A stretch of DNA of 64,000 nt from Epiperipatus broadwayi (lineage: Eukaryota; Onychophora; Udeonychophora; Euonychophora; Peripatidae). Location: NCBI GenBank assembly GCA_028023455.1, contig JAQFVV010006629.1, positions 498,001 through 562,000 of the forward strand, written 5' to 3'. Below, one piece after another: positions 13,814 to 26,100 of this stretch (its first letter is position 1; every line of letters starts with the position of its first letter). A model generated the notes under the pieces. It had not been told where the DNA came from. It worked only from the letters and a program-made list of their open reading frames with translations, and made no database searches. The translations under genes and the position numbers were made by a program.

Positions 13814-15428
13814 CATCATCATTAACTATTACCAATCCACTGCAGGATGAAGGTCTCTCCAAGTTCAATCCATCTTCTCCGATCTTTAGCTTTTCTTCTC
13901 CACATCACCCCTGCACACTTTCTTATTTCATCCATCCATCTCACATGTGGTCTCTTTCTGGATCTTTTACAATCTTTTGGAATCCAGTTTAAGATTTTAA
14001 TTGTCCATCTATTATCATCTTTTCTAAAAATATGTCCAGCCCAACTCTACTTCAGTATTAATTTTTTCAATGAGGTCAGTAACACCTGTTTGTTCTCTTA
14101 CTTATATATTGCTTTTTCAATCTTGTTACTCCCAACATGCATCTCTCCATACTTCTTTGGGTGATCTGAAGTCTCTGTATTGCTCTTCTATTAAGTGTCT
14201 AAGTCTCAGATCCATAAGTAAGAACTGATAAAACACATTTATTAAAAACCTTCCTTTTCAAACACATAGGCATATTTCCTTTTAGTATCAAGTTATTTCT
14301 ACCGAAAGCACTCCAACCAAGTTTAATTCTGTGATCATGTTTTCATCTGTATTAATAATCTGACCAAAGTATTTGTAGCTGTTAACTTCTTCTAACTCAT
14401 CATAATCAATCTTTATTTTTATATTTTGAGAAAATCCATTGAACATTACTTTAATCTTTTTACCATTTATCTTTAGTCTTACTTTCATCTGATAACTTCT
14501 GCAACATTTCCTGCAGCTCTATAGCATTATTTGCAAAAACAACTACATCATCTGCAAAATCTAAATGACTTAAATAATCTCCATTTACTTTCACTACTTT
14601 AGCTTCCCATTTTAATCCACAAAATATTTTTTGCAGCACTGCTGTAAAAATGTTTTGGAGATATGGAGTCACCCTGTCTTACAGCTTCTCATTGTTGACT
14701 TTCCTAGTATCATTATGTAATCTAATTGTTTCTGTTGCATTTTTATAAATATTCTTTAAAATATGACAATATCCTGGATCTATACCTTGATGATCCAATG
14801 ATTTAATCACTGAAGAAATGTTTATAGAATCAAATGCCTTTTCATAATTTACAAATCCAAAGCATAATGGCAATTCATATTCTTTTGTCCTTTCTATAAC
14901 TTCTCTCATTACCTGGATAAGATCTACTGCACTAAAACCACTTTTAAATCCAGCTTGTTCTCTTGGTTGGTGGAAATCCAATCTCTTTGGATGAGTTGTA
15001 ATTATCTTGGTAAAAATTTTGTATAAAACTGATAAAAGGCTGATAGGTCTGTAATTTCTAATATCTTCTTTATCACCTTTTTTAAATATTAATATTAATA
15101 CTGCATTCTTCCAATCATCTGATACATCTTTATCATTTAGACATTTGGTATATAACTTTGCAAAAAAAAATTCTATTTCTTTACCTGCTTCTTTTAATAT
15201 ATCAATTATAATTTCATCATAACCTGGAGTCTTTCCTTTCTTCATAAATTTAATTGCATGTCTCACTTCTTCATTTAAAATTCTGGGTAATTCGGAAGAT
15301 ATAATAGATATAGGAGATACTTGTTCTTTATTACTATGTAATTCTTGATAGAAGTCTTCTACGCATTTCATGATGTCATCTTTTTTTAGTAATAATTCCA
15401 TCTTTATATTTGGATAATTAAGGCACAT
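13814..15428 (-). mobile_element. RTE-type LINE fragment, copy B (longer, broken)
   Basis: The same family as copy A, read on the minus strand from 15,428 down to 13,814. The frame 15,428-14,679 covers the thumb-proximal and palm start (NYRPISLLSVLYKIFTKII, EQAGF, FVNYEKAFDS). The frame at 14,672-14,460 contains the catalytic FADD (LDFADDVVVFAN), and 14,488-14,288 continues with YKYFGQIIN. The 3' end again finishes in TGATGATGA. At least two frameshifts and the change of the usual motif-A Asp to Asn (NYEKAFD) show it is dead. The first part of the RT and the endonuclease are missing. Confidence 0.87.
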
Positions 15429-17053
15429 GTATATGGTACATATATATATATTGTGTTTATGCTTTGTAAGTTTGTTAGTCTTTAGATATTATTATTATTA
15501 TCATCATCATCCAGTACTGGTATTCTCCTCTCTCTGTAAAAAAAATGTCCTTTTTATAATAATTTTTCCAAAGTTCTAATTGAAATTTTATTATCTTCTT
15601 TATTGGGTTTTTTTTTTTTGCTGATGTAAATTTAAATAAATTGCTTTGTAATTTTTAAAGTTGAGTATATTTTTCTATGTTAGAACAATATTATTAGAAA
15701 ATCCATTATATGTATATTATTGAAGAGTTTTTTTAGGTGTCATTTTCTATTGCCTGAGGTTTGATTTCAGGTGAAACTTGGAACGTACGTGGATAGCTGA
15801 AGTTTTCAGAACAAGTTTAATTTTATTAAATGAATAGCTTACTATTCATAACTAAAAGGTAATCAGGAAAGGGAAATTTTCAAAATCTTCATTGCTTCTT
15901 TGCTTTGCTTTTGTGATGGAATACTGGAAAGACCTTTGTTTTATAGTGGCTTAATTAAGACCATTTTATATATATATATTTGATTGTCATGCATTTTTCT
16001 TATTAAAGCCTTATACATTAAAAGTTATACTGCATTTGATTTGAAATTTACACTTGTCATTCTTAATTTTATTTATAACATTGCTTTTACTTCTTAGTGA
16101 ACATCTGTTTTTGTAGTTTTTTTTTTTAATTGAAGTTTTTGAGTTATATTGACTTACAGATTGATGTTTCGCTTGACTTAATTTAGATAACTTCTTTCTT
16201 TGCTCTGAACAATTTTCTGACACCCCCCCCCCCCTCCGGTGTTCAGTCTACTTTGTTTTCAAATATTTTCTATACAAATCTTATAAATTGTATAATGTTC
16301 TAGTTTTTTTTATTATTTTTATCTCTAATGCCTCTCTCTTTTTTTTTTGTAGTAACTTTTAGAACAATATTTTTAAGTTTGTACTCTGATATCAAAGAGT
16401 ATATCCAGGAAACTTTCAGCTGTTTTTTTTTTTTTTATAAATATTTTTTTTATTTTTATAATTTGAAAATTATAAACTCTTGCTGTATATTAATATAATG
16501 CATTCATTATACTAAAATGAATATAAAAAAAATTGAAATTACATTTGGAAAGAAAAGGTGAGTTATAAAAGTTTTAAACAATATATTTCATCTTTTGTGT
16601 AATATGTGGTTGTGAAACTTATAGTTTCATTACAGAAATGATTTGCAGACTTCAAATATCACAAAAGAATATGAACAATATTCTTTACTTTTAATTTCCA
16701 ACAAGGAAAAGAATGATAAAAATTCATAAACCAGTATGCATGCAATTTATCTAAAATTAGAAGAGCTTTAATGGAGATGTGCTCATTTTTTATGAATAGT
16801 GTAAAATTTAGCTTTTTTGATCAAACATAAGATGAAAAAGTAAAAAGTATTCATTCATCATTATAAAATAATTTTAACATTAGAAACCTGTAGATTTTTG
16901 ATGAAGAAGTTATGTATATGTAGAAAAAAGGATGTTCAAATAATTTTTAAAATATAATCATTATTTCCATTTTTTTAAAAAATAATTATTTTAATTTTTT
17001 TAAAGTGCTTTACAATATTTTTTTAATTAATTGATTTTCATTCTTATTTTCAG
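15429..17053. other. AT-rich sequence upstream of the first HDAC6 exon seen
   Basis: Microsatellites (ATT/ATC repeats at about 15,490-15,512), homopolymer T and C runs (C10 near 16,225) and no recognised exon. The intron leading to the exon at 17,054 must lie here, but its 5' partner exon was not found. Confidence 0.45.
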
Positions 17054-17158
17054 GCCCCCTGGACATCATGCTTCAAGAAGTGAAGCATGTGGTTTTTGTT
17101 TTTTTAATAATGTTGCTATTGCTACTAAGTACGCTTTAGATACTTTAGGTCTGGAAAG
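17054..17158 (+). CDS. HDAC6: HDAC6 exon a: catalytic domain 1, PPGHHA segment
   Basis: The exon is preceded by a TTTTCAG acceptor and followed by a GTAATT donor. It is 105 bases and enters with one base completing a codon (xxG, presumably Arg of RPPGHHA). It encodes [19 protein letters not shown], with the tandem catalytic histidines, then a helix up to LGLE, and leaves two bases (AG). The ACGFCFFN stretch is more like vertebrate domain 2 than vertebrate domain 1, but the later exons place it in domain 1. The upstream exon carrying the beginning of the domain was not found in 1-17,053. Confidence 0.93.
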
Positions 17159-20100
17159 GTAATTACATTCATCACTTTTAATTATTTTTTTTAATATATG
17201 CATTCATTTGTGGATGCAAAAAAGGTGTTGAGAATAAAGATGTGGATTATATATTGCTTTTATCTACTTGATCAAATTATTTGACTTATATAAATGAAAA
17301 GATTTCATTGATATTGTTTGAAATTAGATTATTATTGTCCATTGAAGTTTATTATATTGTACAGATATTATATGAAAGTAAAAAAGAAAATTTATTTGAA
17401 AGTGTGGGCAATGGAAGATTAAAAGTTGGAAATTATTATGCATATATGTGAAGAATATTATAAATTATGTTTGAGTTTATTCAATTTAAATTCTACATCT
17501 AAGATTAATTGAAATGTTTTCATTTCTAACTTAATAAAGAATCATTAATCTTTTGTGAGTTTATTTTTGAATAAATGTTTTCTAAAAAAACTGATATTTA
17601 TAAAATAAATTTGTGTAATATATATATAATTAAAAAAATTATCTTTTTTTTTTTTTTTTAATTTTTATAGAATTTTAATAGTAGATTGGGATGTTCATCA
17701 TGGGCAGGGAACTCAAGAAATGTTCTATAATAATCCTAAGTAAGTATTAAAAAAATAACATAATTATTTTTTAAAAGACTGAATATATATTATATAGGCA
17801 AATAAGTAAATTTAATATATTTAAATGGAAAATGCTTATAAATATAATATTTCTCTGATTTTTTTTTTATAGAAAGATATTTTTATTGTATTTAGGGAAT
17901 TAATAATAATTGAATGTTGTTGAAGGGTTCAGCTACTAATATCCACAATATTAGCAGTTTTTTTCAATATAACAATTATAGATAACTCATTTTTCTGGAA
18001 TGATCTATTTTCTTAGAATCTGTAGATTCTAATTTTACTGATAAAATGTTTATAACATAATCTAAATAAAAGAGTTCTAATGGATTGACCAGGGATCTAT
18101 TTGTTACATTTTTTTAAATATTCCCAGAATGCTACTGCTTACAAGCATTAAACATATTTTCTATATTATTTCATTGTTTAATTTTAACATCAGTAATAAT
18201 AGAAAGAAGAGATTATCCTTAAATTTTATGTTTTATACCCCCCCCCCCCCAAATTATGATTGTATTTTAAGTTTCTTAATGGAAGCATTAAATTGATAAG
18301 TTAATTCCAATGAGTGTATGGATAATAAAAATGGTAATTCTGAATATTGTGTTATGTTCAATGGAAGCACATGTCAGAAAACTTTACTCTAAACATTGTT
18401 TGTGTTTAGTTGAAATATCATTACTTGGGAAATGAAACCGAAGTAAGACTTGTAAATATTTTAATGTTATCGAAGTCTCATTCATGTTCTTAATTTAGCT
18501 TTAAAAAATGAGTTCTAGAATAAATTTTGTCACAGGTATGCAAATTACCATAATGATGATCTAAAATGTCATTGGTTGGTTGGTTGTATTAACCAATTGA
18601 TTACTTATTTTAATCTTTATGTAGAAAACTTAAATTATATAAGTGTGCGTATTAAATGATAATGTAGGAACTCTTAAGTGTACATATGGATGTTAATTTC
18701 TTTGCTGAAAAAAAAAGTTGAATAATTGTGGGATAGAGCACTATATCCAAGTAATAACATTAAATTCTCATCAGTAGTAGTTTGCTTCCCACTCTCTTAG
18801 CATAATTTATTATAACATCTCAATTTTAGAGTTACATTGTAAATGTAATGAGCTTTTTATACCAACACTTTGTGAGCAAGATTACAAGCAAACAAAAAAA
18901 CTAAAGAAACTTGACCAAAAAATATATATTTATAATTAAACAATTTTTTAGTAATCTATCATCGAATAAAGTAGCAGAAATATGTAAATAATTAGGATGT
19001 AAATATAATTTCTTCTATTGACTTTTATATGTGTTTGAAAGGTGTTTTTTTTTTTTTTTTTTATGGTTTATGATTGCTTTGTTCACAAATTATTGAATCA
19101 TCTGCATATTAACAAAATATTGTTATCAGCCACTTATAAATGAATATGGACATTTTAAATCTAAAGGTGGGGGGGGGGGAGGAAGAAAGCTAAAGAAAAG
19201 AAAAAAGGTTGCAGCGACAATTGTTGTGTGTGTGATTGTACAAATATACAATGCTATTGTCATAATTAAAGTAGAGAGAATGACTGATGGCATGAGAGGA
19301 TAATGACAAGTGAGCCCTATTCTAAAGTAATTAAATGGGTTAAGGTTTCAAAAAAAATGAGAAAAGATAAAAGAGCAGTGGGGAAAGATTTGGGCATATA
19401 TTAAATAAAACTATATGAAAGATACAACTAATAATCAGGAAAAATAAAAGTACTCTCATACAGAAATTTTAGGTAAAAGAAATTATTTGTACTTTAGCAA
19501 ATCATAATTTACATATAAAAATTATTTGTGCTTTCAACATATAGAATTTCTAATATAAGTAATAATATGTAAAGGTATAATTTATGTCTGTTAAACTTAA
19601 GTTGTTAATTCTGCTCTTTGTTAAACTTAATAATTACACAAATGCTATTTAAGCTTATTAGGTAAAAGCTATAAATACCTCACAGGTTTGTAAATATAAA
19701 TAATTATTAAATAAAATTTTTAATATTAGATTTCAATGTTTTTATCTGGCAAGTTTGGCTGTATGTAAAGAAGTCGTATAACCAGGTGCTCAGCAGATGA
19801 CCGAAGTTGTATAATGAGAATAACACAAACTTCATTAACACTCCTTTAATATTTTAAGCAAATATTTTTTTATTTATTTAAAGGAGTGTTAATGAAGTTT
19901 ATATTGAAATATGCAAAAAAAAAAAAATATTGAAGGAGGAAGAAGAAATAGATAAGAGCTATATATGAAATATAAGAGAATAACATGTTCATTCATTTAA
20001 CTATCCTGAATTATTTTTTTTGCTTTTAGTTATGAATTTATTCAGAAATTTTTAACTATAGTGTAATTAACAGTACTATTGTATTGACATTTTGATTATT

Positions 20101-23100
20101 TCAGACTTCCAATCAATTGGATAGACAATATTGTTTTTAAAAAAATGTGTATAATAAAAATATTAATAATTTTTAAAATATGAAAATGGGAGATGATAAT
20201 AGATAAATAATTCAATATAAAGTTAACAGAGTCTTTTGATTATTGGGCTTTAAAATATTTTTCCAAATGATAGATAAGTTAGATATATCATCACATTTGT
20301 TGATACAATCTGGTTTTTTAAGAATCTTGATAGCATTTCTGATTTTTCTTTGATGGTAAATATTACATCTGATAAGATCCTAATGTTTGAAAAATCTATA
20401 CTTGATCATAATCAGTAATATGGATAGAGAATGCTGCTAAGGGTTCGTGTTTTACTGCTTTAGTATATTCATCTCTTTTAGCACCGATGTGACAATTACT
20501 CATACCACATAAGAAATTTTATAATGGGATTTCATAAACTCTCTGAGTTAAGAGGGTTTGCCTTAAATTTGAATATTCTTTACTGATTGATGGCAGGTAT
20601 GATAGTAAGTGTGATCCAACTGAAGCATTCATATAATAATACTGTTAATTGTTCATGGATGAATCTGGATTTTAATGATTGGTTTAACTACATTTTTCTC
20701 CTTTTAATTAAATAAATTTAGAATTATTTTTGTTTAGAATTTATTAGTTCTTGACAAAAAATTTGGAAATTATTTTTGTATTTTTTTTTAATTGAACTGA
20801 TACATACAAGATTTTCTATTTTAAACACGTCAGTGTTTTTTTTCCTCTTCTTTAATCATTGCTTTACTCTTTTAACTATTTTATGGTGTAATAGTTGGTT
20901 ATCCAGAATAAGGCCATCCATATTCATCTTGTATGAGGTTTTGTAGAGATTAGTATTTTTCAAAGTAGACTATGATTTTTGAAACCTGTTCTGATATATT
21001 GATTGCAGATTATAGAGTAGAGAATTTTTAAGATATAAACAGGGGTTTCAAGAATAAAGAAAGTAGAAAAAAGGATTCTAAATTAAAGTTACATTATTTA
21101 GATCATGGTCATAACTAAATATAAGCATTGGTTAAAATCAGTAGTCTGACATTTAATATATATCAACTTTAAGTCAATACATGTATTTGACTTGTTGAAT
21201 GGATTAAAATGTCACTACTATGTAATTAACTATAAGTTGGAAAAGCCATATGATGCTTAGTATTGGTATGAAAATAAAAGAATTTTAATTGACACAACTT
21301 AGATATAGCATATAAAAATATGACTAAGTGTGAATCATTATTACTGTATAAAAAAAGAGATATAAAATTAAAATTGTTCAAAATATATTTAGAAAATAAA
21401 CTATAAATAATATTTCAAAGGAGAAAACAAATTAATATTGTATAATGTTCTTACTGTTTGTGTGTGAATTTAGAACTATTTCTAAAAACTTTTTTTTCTT
21501 CAGGGTATTATATTTTTCTATTCATCGTTATGAAGACGGAGCTTTCTGGCCTAAACTTCGTGAATCTAATTATGATTATATTGGACAAGGAGATGGTATG
21601 GGTTATAATATAAATATTCCTTTAAACGAGGTAAATATATATATGTATTTTTTTCTCTTGCTATAAATATATATCTACAACATGTACCTGATCTATTTAA
21701 AGGCCGTCTTTTTTTTTTTTTTTTATTGGTTGCTTTAAACAATTTTTTTTAAAGATTTAATGTAAATTAAACAAAAGATTTAAATTATATGAAATCAGTT
21801 GTTTATTTGCTACTTTTTACCTTATTATGGGACATTATTTTCCCCAATCAAATTATTCCTTGATTTTTTAATATGCTTATTCGATTTAAAAGTAATATAT
21901 GACTATAAGCAAAAAGAAAAAAAAAAATTTGGGTTTTTTTTTTCCAAGATTATAATTTTTAACTTTATACACATGTATAATTTTAATCAATTACAATTAT
22001 AAAATTCGAGATTATATTTTCAGTGATCATTGCTATTAGTAATTGATATGCCCTCTAGTTATAGCATAAAACAATAAATTTGGTAATAAGAAATATGCCA
22101 ACTTTATTACATCTTACATATATATATATAATCTTAAACTGATAAGATAGTTAATCAGTGATTATGGATATATTTCAAGACTAATTGGTAAATTTCATCA
22201 AAACACATCTAATTTATTTTTTGTATTTTAATGGATAAATTTTGAGAAGACTTGCTTAGCATGGAACCCATGTGCTCAGCACTAATAAAAAATTTAAAGT
22301 ACATTTATGATTGAAAAAGTTTAGATCAATATTTTTGATTATATTATACATCTGGGTCTCGTTTTATGTGGATTATTTTAATGCGATTTTGAAGTTATGC
22401 GATTCATGTTTTTACTTAATATCTTTCATATTTCACTATATTTATTAGATATTATGAAATTTAAATTATTCGTAACTTATTTTCACTTGAAATACTTTTT
22501 TTTTTAAAAAAAGAAATATTATATTAGCAGCTAATATAATGTGAATATGGCCTGAAGCTGTATTTAAAATCTTAGCTTCTATGTAAATAATCTATTTATA
22601 CTAATGAGTAAATAATAATAATAGATTTATACTTACATATAAAAATATCGCAATAAATATTCAAACAATTTAAACTTTTAAAACGTATTTTGTTATATAT
22701 AACAGAAATAAATAAATCTTTTAGATTTTTAAAATAAAAAATGAAGATTTTATAAACTGAAAATAATCTTTCTAATGATAATGTATAATCTTTTTGTTTT
22801 GATTGCGATCTCATTTTTTTAATATAGAAACAGAAAACCATTAACACAGCACAACACTGAAAGTGGCGCTAGTTGTACATCACATCACGAATAAAAATAA
22901 AGTGGCTAACAGGTTTCTCTGGGCATAATTGCTGAGAGATTCTTGACTTCGTTTAAGAAGAAGCCACAATATATCACATCATATCGAATCTGATTTCTTA
23001 CCAGTTTACAAACGAACGCTAGTGGTAATTAAAATATGTTTGAAAAATGTAAAATTAAATACTATAGTTAATTAAAAAAAGTAAAAAAAGTTTGTCTTGC

Positions 23101-26100
23101 ATTAACTTTTTTCAAATATTTAAAATTTTTTATTAGTCATACTTTATTTGCTTATTTTTTTAATGCGAATTTTAAAGTTATTTTTCCTTGTTGCATTGCT
23201 TTTATGCGAATTCTGAAAATTACAGCACCTATCTCCCATTTTTCAAAGTAAGTTAAGTCTATTTTTGTGCAATTTTTTTTAATGCGGGTTTTCTGTGGAA
23301 CCTATCTACTGCGTAAAATGAGACCCAGGTGTATTACAATATTTATTTGATGGTAAAAACTAATTTTACCATAATGCAATGGATCTATTTACAGAAGAAT
23401 TTTGAATGTTGTGTAAGAATTATTTAGATTCTAGTACAAATTCTAAAATCAATGAAAGTTTAATTTTGATTTCAACACAATTAGTTACATTTATTTGGCT
23501 TAATAAAATAAAATTAATATAGTTATAATTTAAATATAACAAGATAAAATATTATGCCTTAATTATTGATTAATGCATCTGTCTGCCATTGACCAATTAA
23601 TTCAACTCTAGATGAAACTAGAAATTTTTTTCGGTTTGCTGAGGTTTTCTAAGCATTGCCATCATTAGTTACCAGGTAAAAAGCTAATTTCCACAATCCA
23701 GGCGTTCTCTAAAGTCTTTGTGGTTCTCAAGTATTTGTAGCTATTTTTTGACTTATTATTATAATAAATTTCCTTTTTCTCTTGTTTGGCCGTTTACATT
23801 CTACAGTTCATTCAGCATTTCTTTTATAATCCCTCTGCATCTAAGTACATGCCTGAATCCAATTTTTTTTAATTAAATAATATTTAGTGATTTATTTTTT
23901 CAACCTAGCTGCATAGCTAATTTTATCTTTCCAACTTATCTTTTATTCTTATCCAAATCTCTAAAGCCTATAATCTTTTTGCTTTTTCTTCATAAATCTC
24001 CACTTCAAATAAAACATTTAACGTATGTTTTTTTTAAGCTCTTTTTTATTCTTATGAAGTCTATTTAGTTCTTACAATTCTTAGTGTGCTTTCTTTACTA
24101 CTACTTTCATAATTAGTTATTCAAATTTTTAAATATTTAAAAGTATTAACCTACTCTTTAACTTCCTATTAAATACTTCGTCTTATTTTTTTTTTACTGA
24201 CTCATTGCTGTAGTTTTATTTGCATTTATTTTTATCCTAAACTTTCAGAAAGCTCTGCTAATTCTTCAAAATATTTTGCTAAGCGTTATTTGAAAATACT
24301 GTTATATCATCAGCAAATTTGATGCAATGAATTTTGTTCTCTAATAAAACAGAAGATATGCATCATCTTTGCCTTATGTTTTTTTATGTATCTTTTCTGT
24401 AAAAATGCCATTTAATTTTACCAACATCTTTTGGTCTAAGCACAGATTTACTAATAAACTTTTTTTTTTTTCAACTTTATATATATATTTCACTATATCT
24501 AATTAAAATAATCCAAATCACTTTAGCAAATATCTTTGCAGTATCAATAAAGCAAATGTATAAATGTCCTTTATATGTATTTTTTAATTATTTCATCTCT
24601 AGATCCTCTGTCATTTCTGAATCTTAATTGTTCTGCGGGTTTAAAAATTAGAAGTAGACCATTAGCAGTAGCCTTGTGAAATCCAATTAATTATTCTAAA
24701 CTTTTTATATTTTTTCTCTACCAGAATTATAATTTTTGACAAAAAAAATATTTTCCATCATAGCCTTTAAGAATTCAACTGAAATGTACTACTCTTTATG
24801 CTTTGCCATTTTTCATCAGTTTTTTACAACTTCACTTGCAATTGCCCAGCCTATTTTATCTTGATCTATCTTATTTTCTAATTTCAATTAGTATTTGTGA
24901 ATATTGATTTTTTTTTAAATATGAATCAGTCACATACTTTTCTATACTTTTTCATTGCATGTTCTATCTTTACTAATAATTTATAATTTCTTTCTTCAAT
25001 CACTCCTTCTTTTCTGTGAATGTGTTTTTTTTTTCATATAATAGTTAAGATTTTACTTCATTAACGCTTAAATAAATTAATATATGTATGTGCTCTGCGC
25101 ACAGATAATGAAGCTATTAATAAATTGTCAATGAAATTATTAAAATTTTACCGCCAAGCACTTTCGGGACAGTCTACAGTCCCATATTCAAGACGAGTTA
25201 TTCTATTAATAACTGTAAAATTATGCAAACTTATGTGCGGATGTTACTTGGACCATTTACGAGATAGGGAATAGCAGGCCTCTCTTCTGTTGATTGCCGA
25301 TGGGTCAGCCGCAATGAAGTAAGCTTCCCTAACTTTACGTTTGGTGTCGCTTGTTTCAGAGCAAACAACACTGGCTGTGGTAGGTAGAAAAGCATGTCCA
25401 GTGTTTCTCTCATGTTACATATATTAATTTATTTAAGCATTAATGAAGTAAAATCTTAACTATTTCAATAACATGAACAACTACGCACGAGATCCGCAGC
25501 TACTTCGTACTGGACTGTCAATTTGCACATTTCAGCAGAGAATATATTTCTTTACTAAATGTTATCAGTATAAAATTGTACCTAACTGCTGCAAAATTAT
25601 TATTAACAAGACTGTATATAATTATGATAGAATCAAAACGAATTTACAAAAACAACTAATGTCTATCATTAAAGGATGCAAAAGGACCTTAAAAAAAGAA
25701 ACGAGAAGATGGAACATAATTTCCGACAACTACCTGATCCCCCCATTTATCACTGACAGATGCAATAGACACACGAACGGTCTGTTCAAGAAATTCAATA
25801 ATAAAATAAATTTTTTAGCAAAATATTCAATTTGATGCGCTCAACAGCAACACATTTGTCAACCTTACAAACACAAACATTCCGCACACGATTAAGGAAG
25901 TTTTTGAATTAGGTCAAAATTCATAGGTGGACTCTGGAAGAATCCCAAAATGGAAATCGTTGCTGACGTCGAAACAGCTTTAATGGACAACCCACTAAAG
26001 GAACCAATTATCGCACGGATAGCAAAAACTATAAAGAATAAGCAGCTAAACAATTACCCTAATGATTGGAACAAGAAAATTACTAACACAAATCAATTTC

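Noticed and set aside
15740-15970. Possible second SINE (box B-like GGTTTGATTTC and a GAAAGACCTTTG word shared with the 42.3-kb candidate)
   Set aside because: No box A or acceptor pairing could be seen and the shared word is short; similarity may be coincidental.
25231-25413. Minus-strand frame of 60 codons in the left PLE repeat
   Set aside because: It is in a different frame from the inverted GIY-YIG C-terminus carried by that repeat and has no independent support.
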